Origin: Bordetella genomosp. 9
Lineage (GTDB): Bacteria > Pseudomonadota > Gammaproteobacteria > Burkholderiales > Burkholderiaceae_B
Length of the DNA stretch: 64,000 nucleotides
Assembly (NCBI RefSeq): GCF_002261425.1
Contig: NZ_NEVJ01000003.1
Coordinates: 1-64,000 of the forward strand
Reading direction: 5' to 3'
A program made the translations under genes and the position numbers. Below the pieces are notes generated by a model that saw nothing but the letters and a program-made list of their open reading frames with translations, searched no databases and was not told the DNA's origin. Shown here piece by piece: positions 49,369-58,334 of the stretch; positions within the stretch are counted from its first letter, which is position 1, and each line of letters opens with the position of its first letter.

Positions 49369-50778
49369 ATGAGCAGTTCGAAACCGCCCTTGCTGGCGAA
49401 CGCGACACGGGACCTGGCGGCATTTGCCGCTTCTGTCCGCTACGAGGACCTGCCGGACGACGTGATCCAGCGCATCAAGACCAGCGCCTTGGACAGCATC
49501 GCCTGCTGCCTGTATGGCGCCACCTTGCCGTGGACGCGTAAAGTCGCCGACATGGTTCGGGAAGAGGGCGCCGCGCCGGCGGCGTCGGTGATGGGCACGG
49601 GACAGCGCAGTTCGGTGGCCAATGCCGTGCTGGTCAACGCCACCGCCGGGCATGCTTTCGAGCTGGACGATATCCACAAGGAATCGATTCTGCATCCCGG
49701 CTCCATCGCGCTGCCGATCGCCATCGCCTACGCGGAACGCGACGGCGGCTGGACGGGCCGCGACCTGATCACCGCCATGGCCACCGGCTATGAGATCGGC
49801 ATCCGCGTCGGCAATGCGGCGACCATGGGCCTGTTCTTCCGCGGCTTCCATCCCCAGGGATCGTCCGGCGTCTTCGTCGGCGCCGCCTGCGCGGGCAAGA
49901 GCCTGGGGCTGGACGCCACGCGCATGCAGCATGCCCTGGGCATCGTCGGCTCGCAGGCCGGCGGCCTGATGGCGGCGCAGGAAGGCGCGATGGTCAAGCG
50001 CTTCCATGCCGGCCGGGCGGCGCAGAGCGGCGTGTACTCGGCGCAACTCGCGGCGCGCGACTTCACCGGGATTACCGACGCGCTGGAAGCCAGCTATGGC
50101 GGCTACCTGGTGGCCTATTCGGATTCGCCCAATGCCGCGCGCCTGACGGACGGCCTGGGCAGCGTATGGGAGACCGCCAAGGTGGGCTACAAGCCGCACG
50201 CCAGCGTCACCAGCATCCATTCCGCCCTGGATGGCCTGGCGCGGATCATGCAGGAACATCGTCTGTCTCCCGACGACATCGAGGCGCTGGACGTGGGCGT
50301 CAGCGAAATGACTTTCGTGCACTGCGCCTGGGACTACAAGGCGCAGGGCGTGACGGCGGCGCAGATGAACCTGTACTACGGCCTGGCGGCCATCGCCCAT
50401 GACGGCATGGCTTTCGTCAACCAGTATCGCCAGGACAGGCTAGCGGATCCGCGGCTGCTGGACTTCATCAAGCGCATTCATGCGCGATCGGATGAAGCGA
50501 TCAACGCCATGGGGCCGGCATTCCGCCACGCCGCCAATGTCAGCGTGCGCACCCGGGACGGCCGCACGCTGACCCAGCAGGTGCTCAATCGCCGCGGCAG
50601 CCCGGAAAACCCGCTGCAGCCGCAGGACGTGGAATTCAAATTCCGCAACGTGGTCGAGTCCTGCCTTGCCCCCGCGGACGTCGACGCGGTCGTGCGCATG
50701 TGCGACACGCTGGACACCATGGAAGACCTGAGCCCATTGATCGCCATGCTGGCCAAGCCCGGCACGTCGGCCGCGTGA
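49369..50778 (+). CDS. MmgE/PrpD-family protein 2
   Basis: The protein has 469 residues. The canonical active-site region reads NATAGHAFELDDIHKESILHPGS, interrupted nowhere. The second element is KPHASVTSIHSALDGL. AGGAG lies 10 nt before the ATG at 49369. The frame is open upstream but there overlaps the Bug gene. Unlike the copies at 46014 and 50840 it keeps both the D-D pair and HPG, so a true PrpD-like lyase or isomerase activity is plausible. It lies between Bug receptor 2 and another MmgE/PrpD gene. Confidence 0.92.
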   Translation: MSSSKPPLLANATRDLAAFAASVRYEDLPDDVIQRIKTSALDSIACCLYGATLPWTRKVADMVREEGAAPAASVMGTGQRSSVANAVLVNATAGHAFELDDIHKESILHPGSIALPIAIAYAERDGGWTGRDLITAMATGYEIGIRVGNAATMGLFFRGFHPQGSSGVFVGAACAGKSLGLDATRMQHALGIVGSQAGGLMAAQEGAMVKRFHAGRAAQSGVYSAQLAARDFTGITDALEASYGGYLVAYSDSPNAARLTDGLGSVWETAKVGYKPHASVTSIHSALDGLARIMQEHRLSPDDIEALDVGVSEMTFVHCAWDYKAQGVTAAQMNLYYGLAAIAHDGMAFVNQYRQDRLADPRLLDFIKRIHARSDEAINAMGPAFRHAANVSVRTRDGRTLTQQVLNRRGSPENPLQPQDVEFKFRNVVESCLAPADVDAVVRMCDTLDTMEDLSPLIAMLAKPGTSAA

Positions 50779-50839
50779 CGCCAGGACGCATGCATTCCTT
50801 CCCATACCCATCGTTCAACAACAGAGATCCAGGACCATC

Positions 50840-52189
50840 ATGCCCCAGACGCTTTCCGAACAACTCGCCGACCACTTCACCGCCTTGGCCGGGAAAGAGC
50901 TCCCCGACGCCAAGCGCAAGGCCGTCAAGCGGCTGCTGCTGGACTACCTGGGCGTGGCGGTGGCGGGCAGCCAGACCGGCAGCGGGGAAGTCGCCCGCCG
51001 TTTCGCGCAGTCCAGCGGCGGCCACGAAGAAGCCACGCTGATCGGCGAAGGCACGCGCGTGCCGGCCATGCAGGCGGCGCTTGCCAATGCCATTTCATCG
51101 CACAGCGTGGAGCTCGACGATATCGACGTGCTCGCGCTCTTTCACTTCAGCCCGCCGGTGTATTCCGCCGCGCTGGCCACGGCCGAGCGGCAGAAGGCCG
51201 ATGGGAAATCGCTGCTGGCGGCCCTGGCCGCCGGCTGCGAAATGATGGAACGGGTCAGCAAGGCGGCCAACAACTCGCTGCGCAACCGCGGTTATCACAC
51301 CACGCCCACCTGCGGCATTTTCGGCGCCACGGTGGCGTCGGCCTGCCTGCTGGGATTGTCGGCCGAGCAGATGGTATCGGCCCTGGGCCTGGCCGGCGCG
51401 CAGTCCGGCGGCCTGATGGAAATGTACGGCCCGTCCATGCAGAAGCGCTTCAATCCCGGCCCCGCGTCGCGCAGCGGCGTGACGTCGTCGTTGATGGCGC
51501 AGCTGGGCTTCACCGGGGCGGCCACGATCTTCGAAGGCGAGCGCGGCTTCCTGAAGGCCTTCACGGACAGCAACGATCCCGCGCAGCTGGTCCAGGATCT
51601 GGACCAACCCTATCAGCTCGACATCGAATTCAAGCCGTATTCCTGCGCGCGGCCCATCCACAACGCCATCGATTGCGCGCTGGAGATCCGACGCAAGCAC
51701 CAGCCCGATCTGCAGCGCATCAAGCGCATCCGCATGGCCCGCCATCCGGACTGGGCGCTGTACCACCAGAACGCCCATCCCACGACTTATCACGAAGCCC
51801 AGGTCAGCCTGCCTTACTCGGTGGCCGTGGCCCTGACCGACGGCCAGGCCCTGTTTCCGCAGTACAACAACGCGCGCCTGAAGGAACCCATGCTGAAGAA
51901 GCTGTCGGAGATGGTGGAGATCACGGTGGACGAGAGCCTGCCGCGCGGCGTGTCATGCCTGATGACGATGGAAATGGATGACGGCGCGAGCTACCGTTCG
52001 CAAGTGGATTATCCCAAGGGATCGATCCAGAACCCGATGTCCGACGACGAACTGCGCGCCAAGTTCGACAGCCTGGCCTCGCCCGTGCTGGGCGCCGAAC
52101 GCGCGGCGCGGGTGGCCGAGCAGGTGGCCAACATCGAGGCCTGCGCCGACGTGGGCGCCTTGATGCGCCTGCTGGCGCCGGCGCGCTGA
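50840..52189 (+). CDS. MmgE/PrpD-family protein 3
   Basis: The protein has 449 residues. The active-site region SHSVELDDIDVLALFHFSPPV keeps the acidic pair but has HFSPP where HPG/HPS is usual. The second element is KPYSCARPIHNAIDCAL, close to the family consensus. The ATG at 50840 follows a 61-bp gap. The loop change suggests a substrate different from that of the copy directly upstream. Confidence 0.92.
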   Translation: MPQTLSEQLADHFTALAGKELPDAKRKAVKRLLLDYLGVAVAGSQTGSGEVARRFAQSSGGHEEATLIGEGTRVPAMQAALANAISSHSVELDDIDVLALFHFSPPVYSAALATAERQKADGKSLLAALAAGCEMMERVSKAANNSLRNRGYHTTPTCGIFGATVASACLLGLSAEQMVSALGLAGAQSGGLMEMYGPSMQKRFNPGPASRSGVTSSLMAQLGFTGAATIFEGERGFLKAFTDSNDPAQLVQDLDQPYQLDIEFKPYSCARPIHNAIDCALEIRRKHQPDLQRIKRIRMARHPDWALYHQNAHPTTYHEAQVSLPYSVAVALTDGQALFPQYNNARLKEPMLKKLSEMVEITVDESLPRGVSCLMTMEMDDGASYRSQVDYPKGSIQNPMSDDELRAKFDSLASPVLGAERAARVAEQVANIEACADVGALMRLLAPAR

Positions 52190-52287
52190 CGCGCGGGTGC
52201 GGGAATACAAAAACAAGCCGCGCGGCGCGGCGCCGGCCCGCGGCACGCGATCCGGCCCGCCCGCGCAGCCAACCAAAGGAGACCGAT

Positions 52288-53268
52288 ATGCCGCAATCCC
52301 TGAAGCCCCTGGCCGGCCTGTTCGCCACGGCAGCCCTGGCGCTGGCCGCCGTGCCCGCGCTCGCGCAGGATAAGTACCCGTCGCGGCCCATCCACCTGGT
52401 CGTCGGCTTTCCGCCCGGCGGCTCCAACGATATCGTGGCCCGCATCCTGGCGCCCAAGCTCAGCGAGTTCATCGGCGCCAGCGTGGTGGTCGAAAACCGC
52501 CCCGGCGCCAACGCCATCATCGGCACCGATTACGTCGCGCGCGCGGCGCCGGACGGCTACACCATCACCCTGGGCAGCGCCAGCCCGCTGGCCATCAGCC
52601 CGCATACCTACAGCAATATGCCCTTCGATCCGCTGAAGGATCTGGTGGGCATCACCACGGTCGCGCAGACGCCCGAGCTGATCGCCGTCAATCCCAAGGT
52701 GCCCGCGAAGACCCTGCAGGAGCTGGTGGCCTTGTCCAAGACGCGCGACGTGACGTTCTCGTCCTCGGGCAATGGCGGACTGCCGCACCTGGCGATCGAA
52801 CTGCTGAAGATCGCATCCAAGGGCCGTATCGTGCACGTACCGTACAAGGGCGCCGGCCCGGCCATCACCGATGCCGTGGGCGGCCATGTCGACGGCATCA
52901 TCGTCGATCTGCCGGCCCTGTACACCATGGTGAACGAAGGCAAGCTGCGCGCCATCGCCGTCACCAACACCCATCGCGCCGACGTCATGAAAGACGTTCC
53001 CACGTCGGCGGAAGGGGGACTGCCCAGCGTGCTGGCCTTCAACTGGTTCGCCGTCATGGCGCCGGCCAAGACCCCCAAGCCCATCGTCGACAAGCTGTAC
53101 CACGCGCTCGTGCAGACGGTGCAGTCGCCCGACGTCAAGGCCAGCCTGGAAAAGCTGGGTATCGAGCCCTACACGCAATCGTCGCCCGAGGCATTCGCCA
53201 AGTTCATGCAGACGGAACTGGTGCGGTGGGGTGACGTGGCGCGGGCATCCGGCGCCAGGGCCGACTGA
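52288..53268 (+). CDS. Bug-family (TctC-type) periplasmic substrate-binding protein 3
   Basis: The protein has 326 residues. The signal peptide ends VPALAQ. The Bug core KYPSRPIHLVVGFPPGGSND follows, then NRPGANAIIGTDYVARAAPDG and HVPYKGAGPAITDAVGG. AAAGGAGA precedes the ATG. It is the third receptor in the cluster, placed between MmgE/PrpD genes 3 and 4. No membrane components (TctA/TctB or DctQ/DctM) are encoded nearby. Confidence 0.94.
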   Translation: MPQSLKPLAGLFATAALALAAVPALAQDKYPSRPIHLVVGFPPGGSNDIVARILAPKLSEFIGASVVVENRPGANAIIGTDYVARAAPDGYTITLGSASPLAISPHTYSNMPFDPLKDLVGITTVAQTPELIAVNPKVPAKTLQELVALSKTRDVTFSSSGNGGLPHLAIELLKIASKGRIVHVPYKGAGPAITDAVGGHVDGIIVDLPALYTMVNEGKLRAIAVTNTHRADVMKDVPTSAEGGLPSVLAFNWFAVMAPAKTPKPIVDKLYHALVQTVQSPDVKASLEKLGIEPYTQSSPEAFAKFMQTELVRWGDVARASGARAD

Positions 53269-53288
53269 CGGCATCCAGGGAGGCAACC

Positions 53289-54725
53289 GTGAACGATCTC
53301 AAATCTTGGAAAGCACTGGCGGGCGAACACCGTGGCATCACGATGGCGCTGGCGGAATTCATCGCCGGACTGACGCCTGCCGCGGTGCCGGCGGCGACAC
53401 GCGAGGTCCTGGAAAAGGCGCTGGTCGACGGCCTGGGCTGCGCCCTGTATGGCCTTGCCACACCCTGGGGCCGCATCATGCGGGAATACGCGCTCGATCG
53501 CCAGGGGCCGGCGGAAGCGGCGTTGTGGGGCGGCCAGGCGCGCGTGAGCGTGGGCAACAGTGCGCTGGCGGCGGGCACCGCCATACACAGCTTCGACTTC
53601 GATGACCATAGCCGCGCCAAGATCCATCCCGGCGCCGTCGTACTGCCCGTGGTGCTGGCGCTGGGCGAGCGCGAAGGCGTGGACGGCGCCACGCTGATGA
53701 CCGCCATGGCAGCCGGCTACGAAACCATGAACCGCGTCAGCCAGGCCGCCAATCCCGGGCGCACCCGCATGCGCGGCTGGCACCTGACCGGCACCACGGG
53801 CACCTTCGCCGCCGCCGCGGCGGCCAGCGTCATCCTGGGCCTGGACGCCTCCACCACGGCCAGCGCGCTGGGCCTGGCGGGCACGCAATCGGCCGGCCTG
53901 TGGGCCTTCACCGCCGATGGGGGCATGAGCAAGCGCATGCATCCCGGACGGTCGGCGGAAGCCGGCGTCACCGCCGCGCTCCTGGCCGCGCGTGGTTTTG
54001 CCGGGCCGCGCTACATCCTGGAGGCCGAGGACGGCAGTTTCCTGTTCGTAATGTCCGACAGCCCGCGGCCCGGCATGATCACGCAGGGCCTGGGCACGAC
54101 CTGGCATACGGACGTCACCTGCTTCAAGCCGCATTCCTGCTGCGGCAGCAACCACGCCTGCGTGGACGCGGCCCTGGCACTGATGCGCGAACATCGCATC
54201 GACCTGGAGGATATCGAGCGTATCGTGGCCGGTATCCCGTCGGTGGTGAACACGCAGACCGGTTTCGAGTATCGCGCAGATTCGGTGCTCAATGCGCAGA
54301 TGAGCCTGCGCTACAACATCGCCGTCGCGCTGATGGACGGACAGGCCTATCTGGAGCAGTTCACGCCCGCGCGCATCGTCGAGCCGCGCGTCGTCGCCCT
54401 GTCCCAACGCGTCGACATCGAGATCGACCCGGAGATCGATCGCGCCTATCCCGAGATCTACGGCGGCCGCGTCACCCTGCATCTGCGCGATGGGCGCGCC
54501 CTGACGCAGCGCGTGGATTATTCGCTCGGCATGCCCGAGAACCCCATGCCGCGCGCGGAGATCGAACGCAAGTACATGTCGTTGGGCACGGCGTCGGTAG
54601 GGGAAGAGACTGCGGGGCGGATACTGCGCCTGGCGAACGGCCTGTTCGACGGCCCGGGCGCCGCCGCGCTGGGCCGGGCGTTGGAGCAGGCCGTGCCGAT
54701 GACGCAGGATACCCCGGCTGGCTAG
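53289..54725 (+). CDS. MmgE/PrpD-family protein 4
   Basis: The protein has 478 residues and starts with GTG at 53289, with AGGGAGG just upstream. The canonical active-site region reads AIHSFDFDDHSRAKIHPGAVV. The second element is KPHSCCGSNHACVDAAL. It is the last gene of the cluster. Its TAG stop overlaps the stop of the convergent metal ATPase gene by 3 bp (shared CTAG). Confidence 0.92.
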   Translation: MNDLKSWKALAGEHRGITMALAEFIAGLTPAAVPAATREVLEKALVDGLGCALYGLATPWGRIMREYALDRQGPAEAALWGGQARVSVGNSALAAGTAIHSFDFDDHSRAKIHPGAVVLPVVLALGEREGVDGATLMTAMAAGYETMNRVSQAANPGRTRMRGWHLTGTTGTFAAAAAASVILGLDASTTASALGLAGTQSAGLWAFTADGGMSKRMHPGRSAEAGVTAALLAARGFAGPRYILEAEDGSFLFVMSDSPRPGMITQGLGTTWHTDVTCFKPHSCCGSNHACVDAALALMREHRIDLEDIERIVAGIPSVVNTQTGFEYRADSVLNAQMSLRYNIAVALMDGQAYLEQFTPARIVEPRVVALSQRVDIEIDPEIDRAYPEIYGGRVTLHLRDGRALTQRVDYSLGMPENPMPRAEIERKYMSLGTASVGEETAGRILRLANGLFDGPGAAALGRALEQAVPMTQDTPAG

Positions 54726-57151
54726 CGGCCGCGGGTGGCCATGGCCGCGGGCGGCATGCCGCCCGCGTGCCCACGGCGCGTCGCGCCCTGTCCGTCGATC
54801 CGCGGTTTCAGCAGCCGCAGGCCATTGGCCACCACCAGCAGGCTGGTGCCGACGTCGGCGAACACCGCCATCCACAGCGTGGCCAGGCCCGACAGCGCCA
54901 GGACCAGGAACACCGCCTTGATGCCCAGGGCCAGCACGATGTTCTGCACCAGCACGCGATGCGTGGCGCGCGACAAGGCGACGAACTCGGCGATCTTGCG
55001 CGGATCGTCATCCATCAAGGCCACGTCCGCGGTTTCGATGGCCGTGCCGGTGCCCGCCGCGCCCATGGCGAAGCCGATATCCGCCCGCGCCAGGGCAGGC
55101 GCGTCGTTGATGCCGTCGCCCACCATGCCGACCAGGCCATCGCGCATATGGCTTTCCAGCGCGGCCAGCTTGTCCTCGGGCAACTGATCGCCGCGGGCGT
55201 CGCTGATGCCCAGCTCGCCGGCGATGGCGCGCACGGCCGCCGCGTTGTCGCCGCTCAACATCAAGGTACGCACGCCCTGCGCATGCAGCTGGTCGATGGC
55301 CGCGCGGCTTTCGCCACGGACCGTATCGGCAACGGCCGCCACCGCGATGGCGCCGCCGGCGTCGCACAGCACGACGGCGGTCTTGCCCTGGGCTTCCAGG
55401 GCATCCAGCGCCGCCGTCACCGCCGGCGTGTCCCATCCCTGTTCCCGCATCAAGCGGCGATTGCCCAGGTGATACAGCGTGCCGTCGATGCTGCCGCGCA
55501 CGCCACGGCCGGGCAGGGCGGTGAAGTCTTCCACCTGCCGCAGCGCGCCGCCGCCATGACCCGCCGCGATGGCCCGCGAAACGGGATGGTCCGAGCGCGC
55601 GGCCAGGCTGGCGGCCAGGCCCGCGTCCACGTCCTTGCCATCGATGCCGCGCAGCTCGGTCAGCACGGGCTTGCCATGCGTCAGCGTGCCCGTCTTGTCG
55701 AAGGCCACCCAGCGCAGCTTGCGGCCGTTTTCCAGATAGACGCCGCCCTTGACCAGGATGCCGCGCCGCGACGCCGCGGTCAGCCCGCTGACGATGCTGA
55801 CCGGCGTGGAGATGACCAGGGCGCAGGGGCAGGCGATGATCAGCAGGGCCAGGGCGCGATACACGGCTTCGGCCCAGGGCTGTGCCCACAACAGCGGCGG
55901 CACGCAGGCCGCGAGGATGGCGATGATGACGACGGTGGGGGTATAGATGCGGGAGAACCGGTCGATGAACCGCTGCATCGGCGCGCGCGACGCCGCGGCC
56001 TGTTCCACCGCGTGGATGATGCGCGCCAGGGTGGTGTCCTGGGCCGCCGCGGTCACGCGGTATTCGAAAGAGCCTTCGGCATTGACGGTGGCGGCGTAGA
56101 CCTGGTCGCCCGCCGTCTTGTCGGCCGGCATGCTTTCGCCCGTGATGGCCGATTGGTCGACTGAGGACCGTCCGTTCACGACCACACCATCCGCGGCGAT
56201 GCGTTCGCCGGGACGCACGCGCACGACGTCGCCCGCGATGAGTTCGGCGGCGGGGACTTCGCTCCATGTGCCATCGGCCTGCCGCCGCGTGGCGTTGGGC
56301 GGCGTCAGGTCGAGCAGGCCGCGCACCGCGTTGCGCGCGCGGTCCAGCGAACGCGCTTCGATCTGTTCCGCGACGTTGAACAGGAACATCACCATGGCGG
56401 CTTCGGGCCATTGGCCGATCACCGCAGCGCCGGTGACGGCGATGCTCATCAGCGCATTGATGTTCAGGTTGCCGTTGCGCACCGCGATCCAGCCCTTGCG
56501 GTAGGTGTTCAGGCCGCAGGCCAGGACGGAGGCGATCGCCAGCGCCGCCGAGGCCATCGCCGGCAAGCCGGCGAAGTGCGCGATCTCGGCCAGCGCGGCC
56601 AGGACGCCAGCCAGCGCCAGCAGCTTCCAGCGCGGCTTTTCGGCGGGAGGCGCCGACACGGGCGCCTGGCCGGCCAGGACTTCCGGCGTCATGCCGACGG
56701 CGCGCACGCCGGCCAATACCTGTTCCTGGCCGCCTTCGTCGTGGACCACGGACAGTACGCGGCGCATCAGGTCGAAGTGCAGGTCGCCCACGCCGGGCAG
56801 GGTGCCGAGCTTCTTGCGCAACAGCGCTTCTTCGGTCGGGCAATCCATCTGGCCGATGCGCATGCGGGTGAGCGTCATGCCGGCGGGAACGTCCAGGGCC
56901 GACGCGGCCCCAGCCGCCTGCGCCGGGGCGCCCTGGCAGCAGTCCGCACCGTGCGCATGCGCGTGTTCGTGATCATGGCCGTGGTCGTGGTCATGCCCGT
57001 TCCCATGGCCATGACCGTGCCCGTGGCTATGATCGTGCCCGTGAGCGTGGCCATGCGCATGCCCTTCCGAATGCTCGTGTGCATGATCGTGGCAGCAGCC
57101 GTCCCCGTGCCGATGCGCCGACGGCTGAATCGCGATGATTTTCTTGTCCAT
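54722..57151 (-). CDS. cadA: Cd/Zn/Pb-translocating P1B-type ATPase with histidine-rich N-terminus
   Basis: The protein has 809 residues. The first 72 carry 24 histidines in HGH/HDH runs flanked by two CC pairs (C19-C20 and C71-C72). A heavy-metal-associated domain with a single cysteine (GQMDCPTEEALL, C104) follows. The pump core has TGES, the metal-site CPCAL, DKTGTLTHG, the SDHP motif and [10 protein letters not shown]. It exports divalent soft metals from the cytoplasm. It is divergent from the MerR-type regulator at 57211, and the shared promoter has a MerR-style 19-bp spacer. The ATG at 57151 lies only 7 bp after the predicted -10 box, so the mRNA may be leaderless. The next methionine (M92) would drop the histidine tail. 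Confidence 0.94.
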   Translation of the reverse strand: MDKKIIAIQPSAHRHGDGCCHDHAHEHSEGHAHGHAHGHDHSHGHGHGHGNGHDHDHGHDHEHAHAHGADCCQGAPAQAAGAASALDVPAGMTLTRMRIGQMDCPTEEALLRKKLGTLPGVGDLHFDLMRRVLSVVHDEGGQEQVLAGVRAVGMTPEVLAGQAPVSAPPAEKPRWKLLALAGVLAALAEIAHFAGLPAMASAALAIASVLACGLNTYRKGWIAVRNGNLNINALMSIAVTGAAVIGQWPEAAMVMFLFNVAEQIEARSLDRARNAVRGLLDLTPPNATRRQADGTWSEVPAAELIAGDVVRVRPGERIAADGVVVNGRSSVDQSAITGESMPADKTAGDQVYAATVNAEGSFEYRVTAAAQDTTLARIIHAVEQAAASRAPMQRFIDRFSRIYTPTVVIIAILAACVPPLLWAQPWAEAVYRALALLIIACPCALVISTPVSIVSGLTAASRRGILVKGGVYLENGRKLRWVAFDKTGTLTHGKPVLTELRGIDGKDVDAGLAASLAARSDHPVSRAIAAGHGGGALRQVEDFTALPGRGVRGSIDGTLYHLGNRRLMREQGWDTPAVTAALDALEAQGKTAVVLCDAGGAIAVAAVADTVRGESRAAIDQLHAQGVRTLMLSGDNAAAVRAIAGELGISDARGDQLPEDKLAALESHMRDGLVGMVGDGINDAPALARADIGFAMGAAGTGTAIETADVALMDDDPRKIAEFVALSRATHRVLVQNIVLALGIKAVFLVLALSGLATLWMAVFADVGTSLLVVANGLRLLKPRIDGQGATRRGHAGGMPPAAMATRGR

Positions 57152-57158
57152 GGGGCGT

Positions 57159-57189
57159 ATTGCACACCCTGGGGTTACTATAGGGTCAA
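57159..57189 (-). promoter_or_regulatory. MerR-type promoter/operator of the Cd/Zn/Pb ATPase gene
   Basis: On the minus strand TTGACC (57184-57189) and TGCAAT (57159-57164) are separated by 19 bp, the long spacer typical of MerR-controlled promoters. A dyad ACCCT (57166-57170)/AGGGT (57182-57186) lies within and beside the spacer. This resembles known CadR/PbrR sites. It would be bound by the product of the gene at 57211. Confidence 0.85.
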
Positions 57190-57210
57190 GCCCACCCCAG
57201 GAGCATCTCC

Positions 57211-57645
57211 ATGAAAATCGGAGAATTGGCCAAAGCCGCCGGTACGACGGTGGAAACCGTCCGCTACTACGAAAAGGAAGGCCTGCTGCCCGCCCCGGAC
57301 CGCGGCGCCAACAACTACCGCAGCTACGGGCCCGTGCACGCCGAACGCCTGCGGCTCATCCGCAACTGCCGGGCACTGGACATGACGCAGGACGAGATCC
57401 GCGCCATCCTGACGCTCGCGGACAGCCAGGCGGCCGATTGCGGCCCCATCAATGAGATCTTCCAGGACCACATCCGCCACGTCGACGAACGCATCGCCGA
57501 ACTTACGCACCTGAAAGCGCAACTGTCCGCGCTCGGCCAGCGCTGCATGTCGGCGCAGCCCCACGCCGAGGACTGTGGGATCCTCCACGGCCTGGCGGAA
57601 ATGCAGGTCGAGGAGCGCCCCGAACGCCATACCCACCTAGGCTGA
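57211..57645 (+). CDS. cadR: CadR/PbrR-type MerR regulator
   Basis: The protein has 144 residues. The MerR DNA-binding domain starts MKIGELAKAAGTTVETVRYY, and a dimerisation helix follows. The metal-sensing cysteines are C77 (ADCGP), C112 (RCMS) and C122 (EDCG), the pattern of Cd/Pb sensors. The tail is histidine-bearing (ERHTHLG). AGGAG lies 7 nt before the ATG. It would distort the 19-bp-spacer promoter on metal binding and activate the divergent ATPase gene. CadR and PbrR cannot be separated from sequence alone. Confidence 0.92.
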   Translation: MKIGELAKAAGTTVETVRYYEKEGLLPAPDRGANNYRSYGPVHAERLRLIRNCRALDMTQDEIRAILTLADSQAADCGPINEIFQDHIRHVDERIAELTHLKAQLSALGQRCMSAQPHAEDCGILHGLAEMQVEERPERHTHLG

Positions 57646-57660
57646 CCTCTTACCGACACC

Positions 57661-58257
57661 ATGACTTCGACACTGAATTCGGCACCCATACACGCGCTGC
57701 ATACGCGGCGTTCGATGAAATTCCTGCGCGCCCCGGCCCCGCGGCCGGAAGAACTGGAACAGATGCTGCAGGCCGCCATGGCCGCGCCCGACCACGGCGC
57801 GCTGCGGCCCTGGCGATTCAAGATCATCCGCGGCGAGGCCATCGGCCGCCTGGCCGACCTGGCCCTGGACGAGGTCAAGCGCAGCGGCGACAAGCGCATG
57901 ACCCCGGAAAAGGAAAAGTCCGTCCGCGAATGGCTGGCGGGCGTGCCGGTGCTGATCGCGCTGGCGCAGAAGATCAATCACGACAACCGCAAAGTACCGG
58001 AGCAGGAGCAGCTGCTGGCCACCGGCGCGTCGGTCATGAACATCCTGAACGCCGCGCATATGCTGGGCTACGGCGCGTTCTGGAGCACCGGACTGGGCAC
58101 CTACCTGGAACCGGTGCAGGACGCCCTGGGTTTCGACGCGCTGGACTACCGGTTCCTGGGCTTCCTGGCCATCGGCACGCCGGCCTGCGCCGTGCCGCCC
58201 GCCAACCGGCCGGACTTCCATGAGTTCGTGTCGGAGTGGACGGGTCCGGCCGCCTAG
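57661..58257 (+). CDS. Nitroreductase-family protein (YdjA-like)
   Basis: The protein has 198 residues. The start (IHALHTRRSMKFLRAPAPRPEEL) and the stretches AAPDHGALRPWRFKII and MLGYGAFWSTG match the compact YdjA/TdsD-type FMN nitroreductases, which reduce nitro compounds or quinones with NAD(P)H. It begins 15 bp after the cadR-type stop and may be co-transcribed. A link to metal resistance is not established. A tandem 14-bp repeat follows its stop. Confidence 0.9.
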   Translation: MTSTLNSAPIHALHTRRSMKFLRAPAPRPEELEQMLQAAMAAPDHGALRPWRFKIIRGEAIGRLADLALDEVKRSGDKRMTPEKEKSVREWLAGVPVLIALAQKINHDNRKVPEQEQLLATGASVMNILNAAHMLGYGAFWSTGLGTYLEPVQDALGFDALDYRFLGFLAIGTPACAVPPANRPDFHEFVSEWTGPAA

Positions 58258-58264
58258 TCCCGGG

Positions 58265-58334
58265 CGCCTGACCGGTGGCGTCTGGCCGGGGGCGCCTGGC
58301 CGGGGGCGCCTAGCCGGGGGCGCCTAGCCTTTCG
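58265..58334. repeat. Tandem 14-bp repeats overlapping the cueR stop codon
   Basis: Five units of 14 bp run from 58265: CGCCTGACCGGTGG, CGTCTGGCCGGGGG, CGCCTGGCCGGGGG, CGCCTAGCCGGGGG and a diverged CGCCTAGCCTTTCG. The last contains the cueR stop (58324-58326, minus strand). The array lies between the convergent nitroreductase and cueR genes. Confidence 0.85.
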
